64,000 nt of DNA from Azotimanducus sp963663145 (GTDB taxonomy: Bacteria; Pseudomonadota; Gammaproteobacteria; Pseudomonadales; Azotimanducaceae): the NCBI GenBank assembly GCA_963663145.1, contig OY760134.1:930001-994000 (forward strand), read 5' to 3'. Of the stretch, positions 48,284 to 56,551 are shown in pieces. The notes under the pieces are model-generated. The model made no database searches. It was given only the letters and a program-made list of their open reading frames with translations, and was not told the DNA's origin. Both the position numbers and the translations under genes were made by a program. Every line of letters starts with the position of its first letter. Position 1 is the stretch's first letter.

Positions 48284-49467
48284 ACGGCGTGGCTGGTGTG
48301 CGGCTCGGCACGGGCCGTGGGGGCATTTCCGCATCCAAAGTCTATGAGGGTCGCGATGATGTGCTGGTGATGGCGATTGATCCAGGCGCGTCGGTCGCTG
48401 GCGTATTCACCCAGAATGGATTTCGTGCGCCTCCCGTCTACATGGCGGAAGAGCGGCTTGCTGCGGGTGAGGTTCGTGCGCTGCTGGTCAATACGGGCAA
48501 TGCCAACGCGGCCACGGGCAAAGAAGGCTTTGCACGCGCCCATACCTGCTGCCGCATGCTGGCCGAGAAGCTTGAGATCGATGCCGACTCGGTGCTGCCG
48601 TTTTCCACCGGCGTGATTGGTGAACAATTGCCGCTTGAAGCCATGAGGGTCGGTATTGGCAAGGCCACTGAAGTGCTCGCCCTGGATGCGTGGCCGCAGG
48701 CTGCTGAGGCAATCATGACCACCGACACAATCCCGAAGCTTCAGGTCAGAGACTTGGAGATCGGTGGACGCAAGGTTTCCATCCGCGGAATCGCCAAGGG
48801 CGCAGGCATGATTGCGCCAAACATGGCGACCATGCTTGCGTTTGTTGCGACTGATGCCGGCATCGAGCGGGGACTGCTAGCCGAACGGCTTTCTCGGTTT
48901 ACGGAGGAATCGTTTAATCGCGTGACGGTGGATGGAGATACTTCCACCAACGATGCCTGCATCCTAGTGGCGACCGGTGCGTCTGGGGTGCGCGCGGATG
49001 AGGAGTCGGAAGGTTTCTGGAGTGCGCTCCGAGACCTCATGAACGAACTCGCGAGTGCCTTGATAGAGGATGCCGAGGGCGGCAACAAGACCGTTCGCGT
49101 GCTGGTGGAGGGCGGGCGATCAAGCGATGAGTGTCGGCGGGTGGCGAGAAGCGTCGCCGAATCGCCCTTGGTGAAGACGGCCATATTCGCCGAGGATGCC
49201 AACTGGGGTCGTATCTGCATGGCAATCGGCAATGCGGGCCTTGAAGACTTCGACCAATCGCTGGTGGATGTGTATATCGGTGAATTGCCGGTCATGAAAG
49301 GAGGCCTGGCCAGCCCCGACTACGACGAACAAGCGGCGAGCCTCGTGATGCGTGAAGCCACATACGGCTTACGAATTGCCTTGGGGCGCGGCTCGGCAAG
49401 AGGCGAGATGCTCACGAGTGACCTCTCGCACGAATATGTCAAAATAAACGCCGACTACAGAACTTGA
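48280..49467 (+). CDS. argJ: bifunctional ornithine acetyltransferase/N-acetylglutamate synthase ArgJ, copy 1
   Basis: ArgJ moves the acetyl group from N-acetylornithine to glutamate in the cyclic arginine pathway, and bifunctional forms also use acetyl-CoA. The 395-residue protein has LLVNTGNANAATGKEG near the N-terminus, the self-cleavage/nucleophile motif GMIAPNMATMLAF (cleavage between Ala and Thr) and EDANWGRICMAIGNAG, and ends HEYVKINADYRT. ATG 48280 overlaps the secA stop and is the family start; a longer frame upstream is secA in another phase. An identical copy lies at 55119-56306. Confidence 0.95.
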   Translation: MNGVAGVRLGTGRGGISASKVYEGRDDVLVMAIDPGASVAGVFTQNGFRAPPVYMAEERLAAGEVRALLVNTGNANAATGKEGFARAHTCCRMLAEKLEIDADSVLPFSTGVIGEQLPLEAMRVGIGKATEVLALDAWPQAAEAIMTTDTIPKLQVRDLEIGGRKVSIRGIAKGAGMIAPNMATMLAFVATDAGIERGLLAERLSRFTEESFNRVTVDGDTSTNDACILVATGASGVRADEESEGFWSALRDLMNELASALIEDAEGGNKTVRVLVEGGRSSDECRRVARSVAESPLVKTAIFAEDANWGRICMAIGNAGLEDFDQSLVDVYIGELPVMKGGLASPDYDEQAASLVMREATYGLRIALGRGSARGEMLTSDLSHEYVKINADYRT

Positions 49468-49490
49468 ATAAGCGACCCCTTGTCGCCCGT

Positions 49491-49566
49491 GCCGGAATAG
49501 CTCAGTCGGTAGAGCGACTGATTCGTAATCAGTAGGCCGGCGGTTCGATTCCGCCTTCCGGCACCA
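49491..49566 (+). tRNA. tRNA-Thr (anticodon CGT), copy 1
   Basis: A 76-nt cloverleaf with a 7-bp acceptor stem (GCCGGAA/TTCCGGC), a D arm (GCTC..GAGC-like), an anticodon stem ACTGA/TCAGT with loop TTCGTAA (anticodon CGT, threonine ACG), a T arm with GGTTCGATTCC, and an encoded CCA. It starts 23 bp after argJ. An identical copy is at 56330-56405. Confidence 0.96.
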
Positions 49567-49712
49567 AGAGTCTCAATGACTTGCGGGAAAAGTCCAGCTC
49601 ACCTCTTCGATCATGTCAATCATGGGTCAAAAATGGGATGGATGCTTGATCGCGTTCAAATCAGCAAAATGTGAGCTTGTGGCGACCGCATCTGGCAGAA
49701 AACCCGCATAGG

Positions 49713-49978
49713 CAATTGTGATCGTTGATGGTGTAACATCGGAACTGAACAAATTGTTCAATAAACGAAAGGCACATTAGTCATGATTGATACCTTGATG
49801 GCGACGATGGAGTTGGACGAGGCGCAGCTTGAAAGCAGCACCCAGATATTCAAGTCGTATGAACAGGCGGCAGATGCTGCTTCCAAGGTACATTGCGGAG
49901 ATGGGTTCGTGACAAAGGTACAGCGGTCGCGCTATGGAAAGGGCTTTGTGATTCGAAAGGTGCCAGTCACCGCGCTCT
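49713..49978 (+). repeat. diverged continuation of the direct repeat, copy 1
   Basis: From 49713 the two copies keep the same 6,839-bp offset without indels but differ at roughly 27 of 266 positions, then lose similarity after CTCT at 49975-49978 (56814-56817). The region covers the leader and most of the 83-residue gene below. Confidence 0.85.
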
Positions 49979-50034
49979 TGCACGGAGGTTTCAGTCGGGC
50001 GCTGTTTCGTCCTCTAAAGTATGAGGATTTATGA
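49783..50034 (+). CDS. small uncharacterised protein, 83 aa
   Basis: The product (MIDTLMATMELDEAQLESST then YGKGFVIRKVPVTALLHGG) has no recognised family, signal or membrane segment. It is a genuine gene candidate: the diverged copy at 56622-56817 has base changes without any indel, and its stop overlaps the start of the next gene as ATGA at 50031-50034. AACGAAAGG 10 bp upstream is a possible ribosome-binding site. The N-terminal part is acidic, the middle basic (VTKVQRSRYGKG). Being beside a coiled-coil membrane protein suggests that the pair acts together; function unknown. Confidence 0.6.
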   Translation: MIDTLMATMELDEAQLESSTQIFKSYEQAADAASKVHCGDGFVTKVQRSRYGKGFVIRKVPVTALLHGGFSRALFRPLKYEDL

Positions 50035-50480
50035 ACAATCATCAAGATCCAGCTGGAGAGATTGAAGAGAGTCCAAACGCGCCCGTTCGGGTGTTATCTG
50101 AACGGGGTGTGGAGAGGATTCTCGACATTGAGGAGCGGCGTATTGACCGCGACAACCGCCAGACTGCCCTTCAAGAGAAGGGACTTGAACTCAACGATGC
50201 GCAGGATCAGCGCCAGGCCGAATTTCACACCGAACGAATCCGACTCGAAGATGCTGCGGACAAGCGTCGTATTGATTTGGCCGCAAAAGTGCTTGGATAT
50301 GGCGGCGGCGGTTTGGTCCTGGTGCTAGCATTGTTTTTCTACATGATGTTTTGGGGATCTGAATCCCAGGCACAAATCGCGATCATGGTGTTTCGGTTGA
50401 TCGCGGTCGCAGTGGGAGGCTGGGGTGTGATCTCTGGACTCACGAGATTGTTCAAGTCACTTATTTCTTCTCAAGGCTGA
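50031..50480 (+). CDS. coiled-coil membrane protein, 149 aa
   Basis: The first 85 residues are highly charged and helical (RGVERILDIEERRIDRDNRQ and RQAEFHTERIRLEDAADKRR), typical of a coiled coil. Two hydrophobic helices follow (about residues 91-111, GYGGGGLVLVLALFFYMMFW, and 117-138, IAIMVFRLIAVAVGGWGVIS), so it should sit in the inner membrane with the coiled coil in the cytoplasm. No family is recognised. It is coupled by a 4-bp overlap to the 83-residue gene, making a two-gene unit after tRNA-Thr. The gene is missing after the second repeat copy. Confidence 0.65.
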   Translation: MNNHQDPAGEIEESPNAPVRVLSERGVERILDIEERRIDRDNRQTALQEKGLELNDAQDQRQAEFHTERIRLEDAADKRRIDLAAKVLGYGGGGLVLVLALFFYMMFWGSESQAQIAIMVFRLIAVAVGGWGVISGLTRLFKSLISSQG

Positions 50481-50565
50481 CGACACCCTTTGGGGGATCC
50501 CCAGACAACATCCTCAAGTGTGCTCAGAATTGCATGATTCACTGAAGTGCATCTCCCCTGAATCT

Positions 50566-51000
50566 CTAGGCCACACGGTATATCCCGAAGTCCTTGATGT
50601 GGTCAAGGCATTGAAAGGCAAGCTCCCTTCGGGCTTCCCATTGCGCCTCTTCGCCGCCGCCCTCCGCAATGGCGGTTTGCGCGATGCTTCCAACCGTGAG
50701 GAGCTCATGGCGCTGTAAGGCGCTCTTGTACCTACCGAGCGTGCGTTCATCGCAAGGAGAGAAATCTGAACTTGGCAGACTCTCATTTGGCATCACCGAT
50801 GCACGTGCGCCGATAAAATGCTCCGAGATTCGCATGCCGCCCTCAATGGCCTCTCTGAGCGATACATCCTGCGGAATGTGGCCTGAGACTTCCATGCCGT
50901 GCTTGTTTCCCGCCGCAGGCACGGCTTGGAAACCATCTGGGGTAAGCCGCGTGAGATCCGGACAATGGCCTTGAGGTTGCAAGACACATGATGCGCGACC
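50566..51000 (-). pseudogene. amidohydrolase-like gene fragment
   Basis: The minus-strand frame contains LTPDGFQAVPAAGNKHGMEV then SGHIPQDVSLREAIEGGMRI and SEHFIG, which match the middle of imidazolonepropionase/prolidase-type amidohydrolases (the GH and EH histidines of the metal site). The first HxH metal motif and most of the barrel are missing, and the sequence drifts away on both sides. No believable start is present. It looks like a relic left by an earlier insertion or deletion, lying between the coiled-coil gene and the exonuclease gene and partly under the latter's promoter region. Confidence 0.5.
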
Positions 51001-51076
51001 AGTCCGAGCACGGGCAGACCTAATCCAGATACCATAGCTTCCGACGGTGTTAATTCCTCTTGGATTCCTTTTGAAG

Positions 51077-52534
51077 ATGTTGACCTTTAACGCGATTGAT
51101 GTGGAAACAGCCAATGCTGACCGAGCGAGCATATGTCAGATAGGCATCGTTCATGTGGCGGAGGGTGAGATCGTTGACCAATGGAAAACGCTAGTGAATC
51201 CAGAGGATTGGTTCGACGCGATGAATGTTTCTATTCATGGAATCGATGAAGCTGATGTGGAACATAGCCCGACAATGCCACAAATTCGTAACGAACTACG
51301 CAGGCGATTGCGAGGTTCAATTCTCGTAAGCCATACATCTTTTGACAGGACCGCCTTTGAGCGGGCCATGAGAAAGTACGATTTAGAACAGCTACAGGTT
51401 AGGTGGTTAGACAGTGCAAAAGTAGTTCGTCGAGCTTGGCCCGACTCATATGCTACGCGGGGCTATGGGTTAGCAAGCGTCGCTCATGATCTTGAAATTA
51501 CATTTGAGCATCATGATGCTCTTGAAGATGCGCGGGCTGTAGCTGAAATCGTACTTCGCGCTTGTAGAGCGACTGATTCAGATATTGAAGACTTGCTGAG
51601 ACGAGTCGAATTGCCGATTTCCTCTCAAGGGCTGATAGCGAGGAGAACTAAAGCAAAGGCTCTACCGGCAAGTCGCGAACCGAATGAGCATGGGCCGCTA
51701 TTTGAAGAAAACGAAGTGTGCCTATTCACAGGCCAACTAAGTATCGAGCGCAGCAGAGCGGCGGATGTAGCGGCCTATGCAGGCTGTCGCGTGGTGAATC
51801 ATGCAAGCAATAGAGTTACACGACTGATCGTGGGAAAACAAGATGCGATTAGATTGAAAGGGTACGATAAGAGTAGCAAGCACAGATCGATTGAAAAGCT
51901 GATTGCCAACGGAGCCGATATCGAGATTTGCTCGGAGGAGGACTGGATAGCGGTTCTGAAAATCGCTTTCCCCGAAGAAGATCTCGCTCAGCGACTCAAT
52001 GAACTCGATACACACATGGCCCCGTTGAAGGCGCGATTAGAAGAACGAAAAAATCGCCGCCGAGTTACTCATGTAAAGCGACGTTTGCTTCATTCGGCCC
52101 TTAGTAACCTTAAGAAAGGGTGGTGCAAGGGAGCAATGGCACGAGATGAGAATGGGCACCCCGTGGAAAAACGAAGCAAGAATGCCAGTTCGTGGTCTCT
52201 TGATGGAGCGATCTTAAGCGGTGATGTTTCATCGGAGGGCGATGGTGAAACAGTTTCACGCGGCATCATGGAGGCTAATAGGGCGGTTGCAGAAGTACTT
52301 CTTCAACTTGGTAAATTGACCTCGACGGAGAATGACTCCTTGGCCTCCGTCAATGATCACAAACTCAGCAGCCAACACGAAGCAGTTTCAGTATTGAAGA
52401 GTGCTGTTCAGCAAGTGAGGCTGGAGCGATTGGAAGTCGAAAGAGAATTGTCTCAGGCTGAGAACGAACATAGATCAAAGGGAAAACAGCGGGGCGTTTC
52501 GTCAACAATGGTTGAATTGTTTGACCGACTATAG
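51077..52534 (+). CDS. DEDDh exonuclease-BRCT-DUF6197-like fusion protein
   Basis: The 485-residue protein joins three modules. Residues about 1-165: a DnaQ-like 3'-5' exonuclease with NAIDVETANADR (Asp and Glu of ExoI), LVSHTSFDRTAFERAM (ExoII) and HHDALEDARAVAE (ExoIII, DEDDh type). Residues about 210-300: a BRCT domain, LFTGQLSIERSRAADVAAYA. Residues about 340-450: GWCKGAMARDENGHPVEKRS, WSLDGAI and SVNDH, which resemble DUF6197. A charged coiled tail follows. ATG 51077 is chosen over GTG 51047, which adds ten residues. The gene is clearly richer in AT than its surroundings, suggesting transfer. A DNA-end processing or defence role is possible but only inferred. Confidence 0.75.
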   Translation: MLTFNAIDVETANADRASICQIGIVHVAEGEIVDQWKTLVNPEDWFDAMNVSIHGIDEADVEHSPTMPQIRNELRRRLRGSILVSHTSFDRTAFERAMRKYDLEQLQVRWLDSAKVVRRAWPDSYATRGYGLASVAHDLEITFEHHDALEDARAVAEIVLRACRATDSDIEDLLRRVELPISSQGLIARRTKAKALPASREPNEHGPLFEENEVCLFTGQLSIERSRAADVAAYAGCRVVNHASNRVTRLIVGKQDAIRLKGYDKSSKHRSIEKLIANGADIEICSEEDWIAVLKIAFPEEDLAQRLNELDTHMAPLKARLEERKNRRRVTHVKRRLLHSALSNLKKGWCKGAMARDENGHPVEKRSKNASSWSLDGAILSGDVSSEGDGETVSRGIMEANRAVAEVLLQLGKLTSTENDSLASVNDHKLSSQHEAVSVLKSAVQQVRLERLEVERELSQAENEHRSKGKQRGVSSTMVELFDRL

Positions 52535-52855
52535 ATCGATAACGTTCTTATTAAGTAGTTCGCCGTGCTACTGACATCGACATAGAAGCTTTTGGCACTT
52601 TAACCCTGCATTTGGCGAACGTTTTGTTGCTGGCTTCGAATTCCCGGGGTCGTTTGAGAGCGGGAAATTCGGTGGATCTTGGAGTCCAAAAGGCAATTAC
52701 CTGGCTGGACGGCATAGGGTTGGACGGCTGGAAAATCGACTTTCATTTGGATGATTGCGGGGACACACAAGCGATGCCTAAAGGCATTGCCGTAGACCTT
52801 CGATGAGGATGATCTTGAGGCAGTGCCTCAGGTACGGATTATCTTGTAGGCGGAC
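52535..52855. other. intergenic stretch between convergent exonuclease genes
   Basis: About 320 bp with no supported gene. Two short frames (around 52612-52806) overlap in different phases and neither has a convincing start or family. No clear terminator hairpin is seen between the convergent genes. Confidence 0.4.
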
Positions 52856-53947
52856 CTATTGGTCGAGCGTTTTGTAGGCGTGGGTGAGATAGCTTCCAGC
52901 GTCCGCTACTTGGATGCTATACCTCCTGGCAGTCACGACTTTTCTGGAATAGCTGGATATGTCGGCAGCAACGAGCAGGTTTAGCCTTTTAGTCACCCTC
53001 GCAACAGGAATGTGACCAATGCTCTTGGCTATCATCTGCATTTCTTCGCGCGGGAGCATCTCCCCGCCGGAGCCAGTAAAACACACCCTCGTTTCCTTCG
53101 CCTAGTTAATTGAAATGTTGGGACTGCTTTCATCCGGTACGATAACGTTGGTTAGATCAAGGGTTTGGCCAAGGGTGTGCAAATAGAGGCTTTCCTGCCG
53201 TGAGATATGTCCGTCCCTGCCTGATGCGCTTCGAGAGCGTTCGTAGATTGTCAGATGTTGCGCCACCCGATCTGCGCTAGTAAGCCCTAGCGTGTCCGCC
53301 AGTTCGTTGAGGACACCCCACTCCGCAGTGGATATTTGATTGTCGTCTAGTGCAGCATTGACCGCATAGCGGTAGTGTAGGCGTGGTTCCTTCCAAGGGG
53401 ATCTGGCAACCCTATCGATGGGCGGGCCTCCGAGCGCCTCTCGACGCAATGTCCTGATCACTACATCTTGTCCATCCGCGCTGCATTGGGCGACGACGCA
53501 GTCTCCAAGGACGCGGGGGCCTTCACGTTTTGTGATCGCCTTGTAAAGGGCGACCGTGGCCCTGACGTCTGACAAGGCCCTGTGGTGGTGTTGAATCGTT
53601 ATGTTGTAACTCGCGCAGGCGTCTTTGAGCGCCATTCGACCCATTGAGCTGAATGTGCAGAACGGGACCCCCTTATCAAATGGCATCTTGTCCCTCTTGA
53701 ATTCGTTATCCAGCATGCGGGTGTCAAAGCTGGCGTTGTGGGCGAGGAGGATGGAGCCGTTGATTCGTTTTGCGATCGCGGGGGCGATTTCAGAAAACGT
53801 TGGAGCCGCCTCAAGGTGGGAAGCCGTCAGCCCATGTATTTCTGAGACTGAGCCGGGGATATCCCTAAGCGGGTTAACCAATGTGTCGTACTCCTCGGCC
53901 ACCTCAGGCCATTCTGATGACTGAAGACGAATGGTGCCGCTTAGCAT
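52856..53947 (-). pseudogene. second exonuclease-BRCT gene, N-truncated and split by an in-frame TAG
   Basis: The frame from 53947 encodes the later part of a DEDDh exonuclease (YDTLVNPLRDIPGSVSEIHG, ILLAHNASFDTRMLDNEF and HHRALSDVRATVALYKA) and then a TerB-like linker (RYAVNAALDDNQISTAEWGV). A TAG at 53104-53102 follows NISIN; five codons later, in the same frame, a BRCT domain begins (VCFTGSGGEMLPREEMQ, then KRLNLLVAADISSYSRK) and ends at 52856. The ExoI motif with the first catalytic Asp and Glu is missing upstream, where the frame meets a stop. So it is likely inactive. It is convergent with the intact exonuclease-BRCT gene. Confidence 0.65.
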
Positions 53948-54195
53948 ACGAGAGCGAGGAAGTCCGACTAGTCACCAAGGAAGAAAACGCGACCAGAGAC
54001 GTGAGTCGAGAAATCCAGATAGACTTTGAGCGTGGATTCTTCAAGAACACTAGGTCCATTGGATACAGCTATCGCAGAGCAGAAGAGGGCGGGTTTCTCG
54101 TATCCGTTGCCAGTAAAGAACTGGGCCTGATAGAGGGCGGCATTAGTTGTCTTCAAGGAGCATTGACATGGTTTCTCTGTACTTTGGAAATGTGA
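53917..54195 (+). CDS. small hypothetical protein, 92 aa
   Basis: From ATG 53917 the frame encodes MTEDEWCRLAYESEEVRLVT, then REIQIDFERGFFKNTRSIGY and LVSVASKELGLIEGGISCLQ. Composition looks protein-like and better than the opposite strand, but no family is recognised. Its start overlaps the 5' end of the truncated exonuclease gene head-to-head by about 30 bp, and its end overlaps the fragment at 54143-54280. It may be a small accessory-region gene or a remnant. Confidence 0.4.
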   Translation: MTEDEWCRLAYESEEVRLVTKEENATRDVSREIQIDFERGFFKNTRSIGYSYRRAEEGGFLVSVASKELGLIEGGISCLQGALTWFLCTLEM

Positions 54196-54280
54196 CATTG
54201 ATCTTCTTCTCGATATCGTCCCAGTTGACGGCAACGCGCATCAGTGCTAGGACGCCCGCAATGTGTGGGACTTTCTTTTG
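54143..54280 (-). pseudogene. C-terminal gene fragment cut at the repeat boundary
   Basis: The minus strand reads QKKVPHIAGVLALMRVAVNW then DDIEKKINVTFPKYRETMSM and LLEDN before TAA at 54145-54143. This looks like the end of a real gene. Its upstream part stops exactly where the secA-argJ repeat begins at 54281, so the rest was lost or displaced when the repeat formed. No family recognised. Confidence 0.45.
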
Positions 54281-55122
54281 AGAATCTCTTGGAATTCGAT
54301 GACGTCGCCAATGACCAACGCCAAGTCATCTACTCGCAGCGCAACGAACTCATGGAATCCGACAGCATCACCGAGACAGTCGATGTGGTGAGGGAGGAAG
54401 TCGTTGAGAACCTGGTGCTCGGCTACGTGCCTGCGGAGAGCATCGAGGAACAGTGGGACATTGAAGGCCTGCAGCAGGCGCTGCGCACCGAACTTGCGGA
54501 TGCCTCGCCGGTTGCCGATTGGGTGCGTCAAGACAAGGCGCTCACTTCCGAGACCATCGTGGAGCGCATCAAGGAGAGCGCCGATGAGGGCTACGCACGA
54601 AGAAAAGGCGATTGGAGGGATGTGGGGGTGGATCCCGATCTTGTCGAGAAGCAGATCATGCTGCAGGTGCTCGACCAGCGTTGGAAAGAGCATCTCGCGA
54701 ACATGGATTATCTTCGCCAAGGCATCCATCTGCGCGCCTATGCGCAAAAGCAGCCGAAACAGGAATACAAGCGGGAGTCCTTCGAACTCTTCTCGGAGCT
54801 CTTGGAGAACATCAAGTTTGACTTTGTGCGGCTCGTGACGAGACTCAAGATAGAGCCGCGCGAGGATATTGAAGCGCGCGAACGGGAACGGCGCAGTACC
54901 GCGAGCGCATCCATGCGCTACTCGCATGACGAGGCGGACAAGAGTGCCGAAAGGAAGCCGGCCCGAACGCCCATTGCGCCGCGCAAGGAGCGCTCCAACG
55001 TGACGAGTTTCGCTCGCGCCGAACGCAAGATTGGACGCAATGAGCCCTGCCCATGTGGCTCCGGGCGCAAGTACAAGCACTGTCACGGGATGGCGGGAAG
55101 CACCGAACAGCGCGCATCATGA
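54281..55122 (+). pseudogene. secA 3' fragment
   Basis: The frame matches SecA from about residue 644 to the end, starting NLLEFDDVANDQRQVIYSQR and ending with the SEC-C zinc motif PCPCGSGRKYKHCHG. It lacks both nucleotide-binding domains, so it cannot be an ATPase. A GTG at 54244 could start translation of a 292-residue hybrid (MLGRPQCVGLSFENLLEF), probably meaningless. The stop overlaps the second argJ. Confidence 0.9.
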
Positions 55123-56306
55123 ACGGCGTGGCTGGTGTGCGGCTCGGCACGGGCCGTGGGGGCATTTCCGCATCCAAAGTCTATGAGGGTCGCGATGATG
55201 TGCTGGTGATGGCGATTGATCCAGGCGCGTCGGTCGCTGGCGTATTCACCCAGAATGGATTTCGTGCGCCTCCCGTCTACATGGCGGAAGAGCGGCTTGC
55301 TGCGGGTGAGGTTCGTGCGCTGCTGGTCAATACGGGCAATGCCAACGCGGCCACGGGCAAAGAAGGCTTTGCACGCGCCCATACCTGCTGCCGCATGCTG
55401 GCCGAGAAGCTTGAGATCGATGCCGACTCGGTGCTGCCGTTTTCCACCGGCGTGATTGGTGAACAATTGCCGCTTGAAGCCATGAGGGTCGGTATTGGCA
55501 AGGCCACTGAAGTGCTCGCCCTGGATGCGTGGCCGCAGGCTGCTGAGGCAATCATGACCACCGACACAATCCCGAAGCTTCAGGTCAGAGACTTGGAGAT
55601 CGGTGGACGCAAGGTTTCCATCCGCGGAATCGCCAAGGGCGCAGGCATGATTGCGCCAAACATGGCGACCATGCTTGCGTTTGTTGCGACTGATGCCGGC
55701 ATCGAGCGGGGACTGCTAGCCGAACGGCTTTCTCGGTTTACGGAGGAATCGTTTAATCGCGTGACGGTGGATGGAGATACTTCCACCAACGATGCCTGCA
55801 TCCTAGTGGCGACCGGTGCGTCTGGGGTGCGCGCGGATGAGGAGTCGGAAGGTTTCTGGAGTGCGCTCCGAGACCTCATGAACGAACTCGCGAGTGCCTT
55901 GATAGAGGATGCCGAGGGCGGCAACAAGACCGTTCGCGTGCTGGTGGAGGGCGGGCGATCAAGCGATGAGTGTCGGCGGGTGGCGAGAAGCGTCGCCGAA
56001 TCGCCCTTGGTGAAGACGGCCATATTCGCCGAGGATGCCAACTGGGGTCGTATCTGCATGGCAATCGGCAATGCGGGCCTTGAAGACTTCGACCAATCGC
56101 TGGTGGATGTGTATATCGGTGAATTGCCGGTCATGAAAGGAGGCCTGGCCAGCCCCGACTACGACGAACAAGCGGCGAGCCTCGTGATGCGTGAAGCCAC
56201 ATACGGCTTACGAATTGCCTTGGGGCGCGGCTCGGCAAGAGGCGAGATGCTCACGAGTGACCTCTCGCACGAATATGTCAAAATAAACGCCGACTACAGA
56301 ACTTGA
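55119..56306 (+). CDS. argJ: ArgJ, identical second copy
   Basis: This is a full-length 395-residue copy identical to the product of 48280-49467, with the same GMIAPNMATML cleavage motif. It is preceded only by the secA fragment, so the native promoter upstream of the secA region is not duplicated; expression would need read-through from the accessory segment. Identity over the whole gene means either a recent duplication, gene conversion or an assembly repeat. Confidence 0.92.
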   Translation: MNGVAGVRLGTGRGGISASKVYEGRDDVLVMAIDPGASVAGVFTQNGFRAPPVYMAEERLAAGEVRALLVNTGNANAATGKEGFARAHTCCRMLAEKLEIDADSVLPFSTGVIGEQLPLEAMRVGIGKATEVLALDAWPQAAEAIMTTDTIPKLQVRDLEIGGRKVSIRGIAKGAGMIAPNMATMLAFVATDAGIERGLLAERLSRFTEESFNRVTVDGDTSTNDACILVATGASGVRADEESEGFWSALRDLMNELASALIEDAEGGNKTVRVLVEGGRSSDECRRVARSVAESPLVKTAIFAEDANWGRICMAIGNAGLEDFDQSLVDVYIGELPVMKGGLASPDYDEQAASLVMREATYGLRIALGRGSARGEMLTSDLSHEYVKINADYRT

Positions 56307-56329
56307 ATAAGCGACCCCTTGTCGCCCGT

Positions 56330-56405
56330 GCCGGAATAGCTCAGTCGGTAGAGCGACTGATTCGTAATCAGTAGGCCGGCGGTTCGATTCCGCCTTCCGG
56401 CACCA
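56330..56405 (+). tRNA. tRNA-Thr (anticodon CGT), copy 2
   Basis: Identical to the tRNA at 49491-49566, with the same TTCGTAA anticodon loop and encoded CCA, again 23 bp after argJ. All cloverleaf pairs are kept, so it should be functional if transcribed. Confidence 0.95.
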
Positions 56406-56551
56406 AGAGTCTCAATGACTTGCGGGAAAAGTCCAGCTCACCTCTTCGATCATGTCAATCATGGGTCAAAAATGGGATGGATGCTTGATCGCGTTCAAAT
56501 CAGCAAAATGTGAGCTTGTGGCGACCGCATCTGGCAGAAAACCCGCATAGG

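Larger units (their letters stand above)
47442..49712 (+). repeat. 2,271-bp direct repeat, copy 1 (secA 3' end-argJ-tRNA-Thr)
   Basis: This segment reappears at 54281-56551 at a constant offset of 6,839 bp with no difference noticed; every reading frame, including non-coding ones, translates the same. It runs from inside secA through argJ, tRNA-Thr and about 146 bp beyond. To the left the sequences are unrelated; to the right they continue as a similar but diverged region. Confidence 0.93.
54281..56551 (+). repeat. 2,271-bp direct repeat, copy 2
   Basis: Second copy of the segment at 47442-49712, same orientation, 6,839 bp away. The left edge is sharp inside the secA sequence (copy 1 continues with intact secA; copy 2 continues with unrelated DNA). 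The right edge passes at 56552 into a region about 10% different, ending at 56817. Confidence 0.93.

Noticed and set aside
52612..52806. 64-residue open frame between the convergent exonuclease genes
   Set aside because: No family, no ribosome-binding site, and a competing frame of equal length covers the same bases.
49491..56405. Classical prophage or integrative island at tRNA-Thr
   Set aside because: There is no integrase or recombinase gene, and the repeat extends over 2 kb upstream of the tRNA instead of being a short att site in its 3' end.
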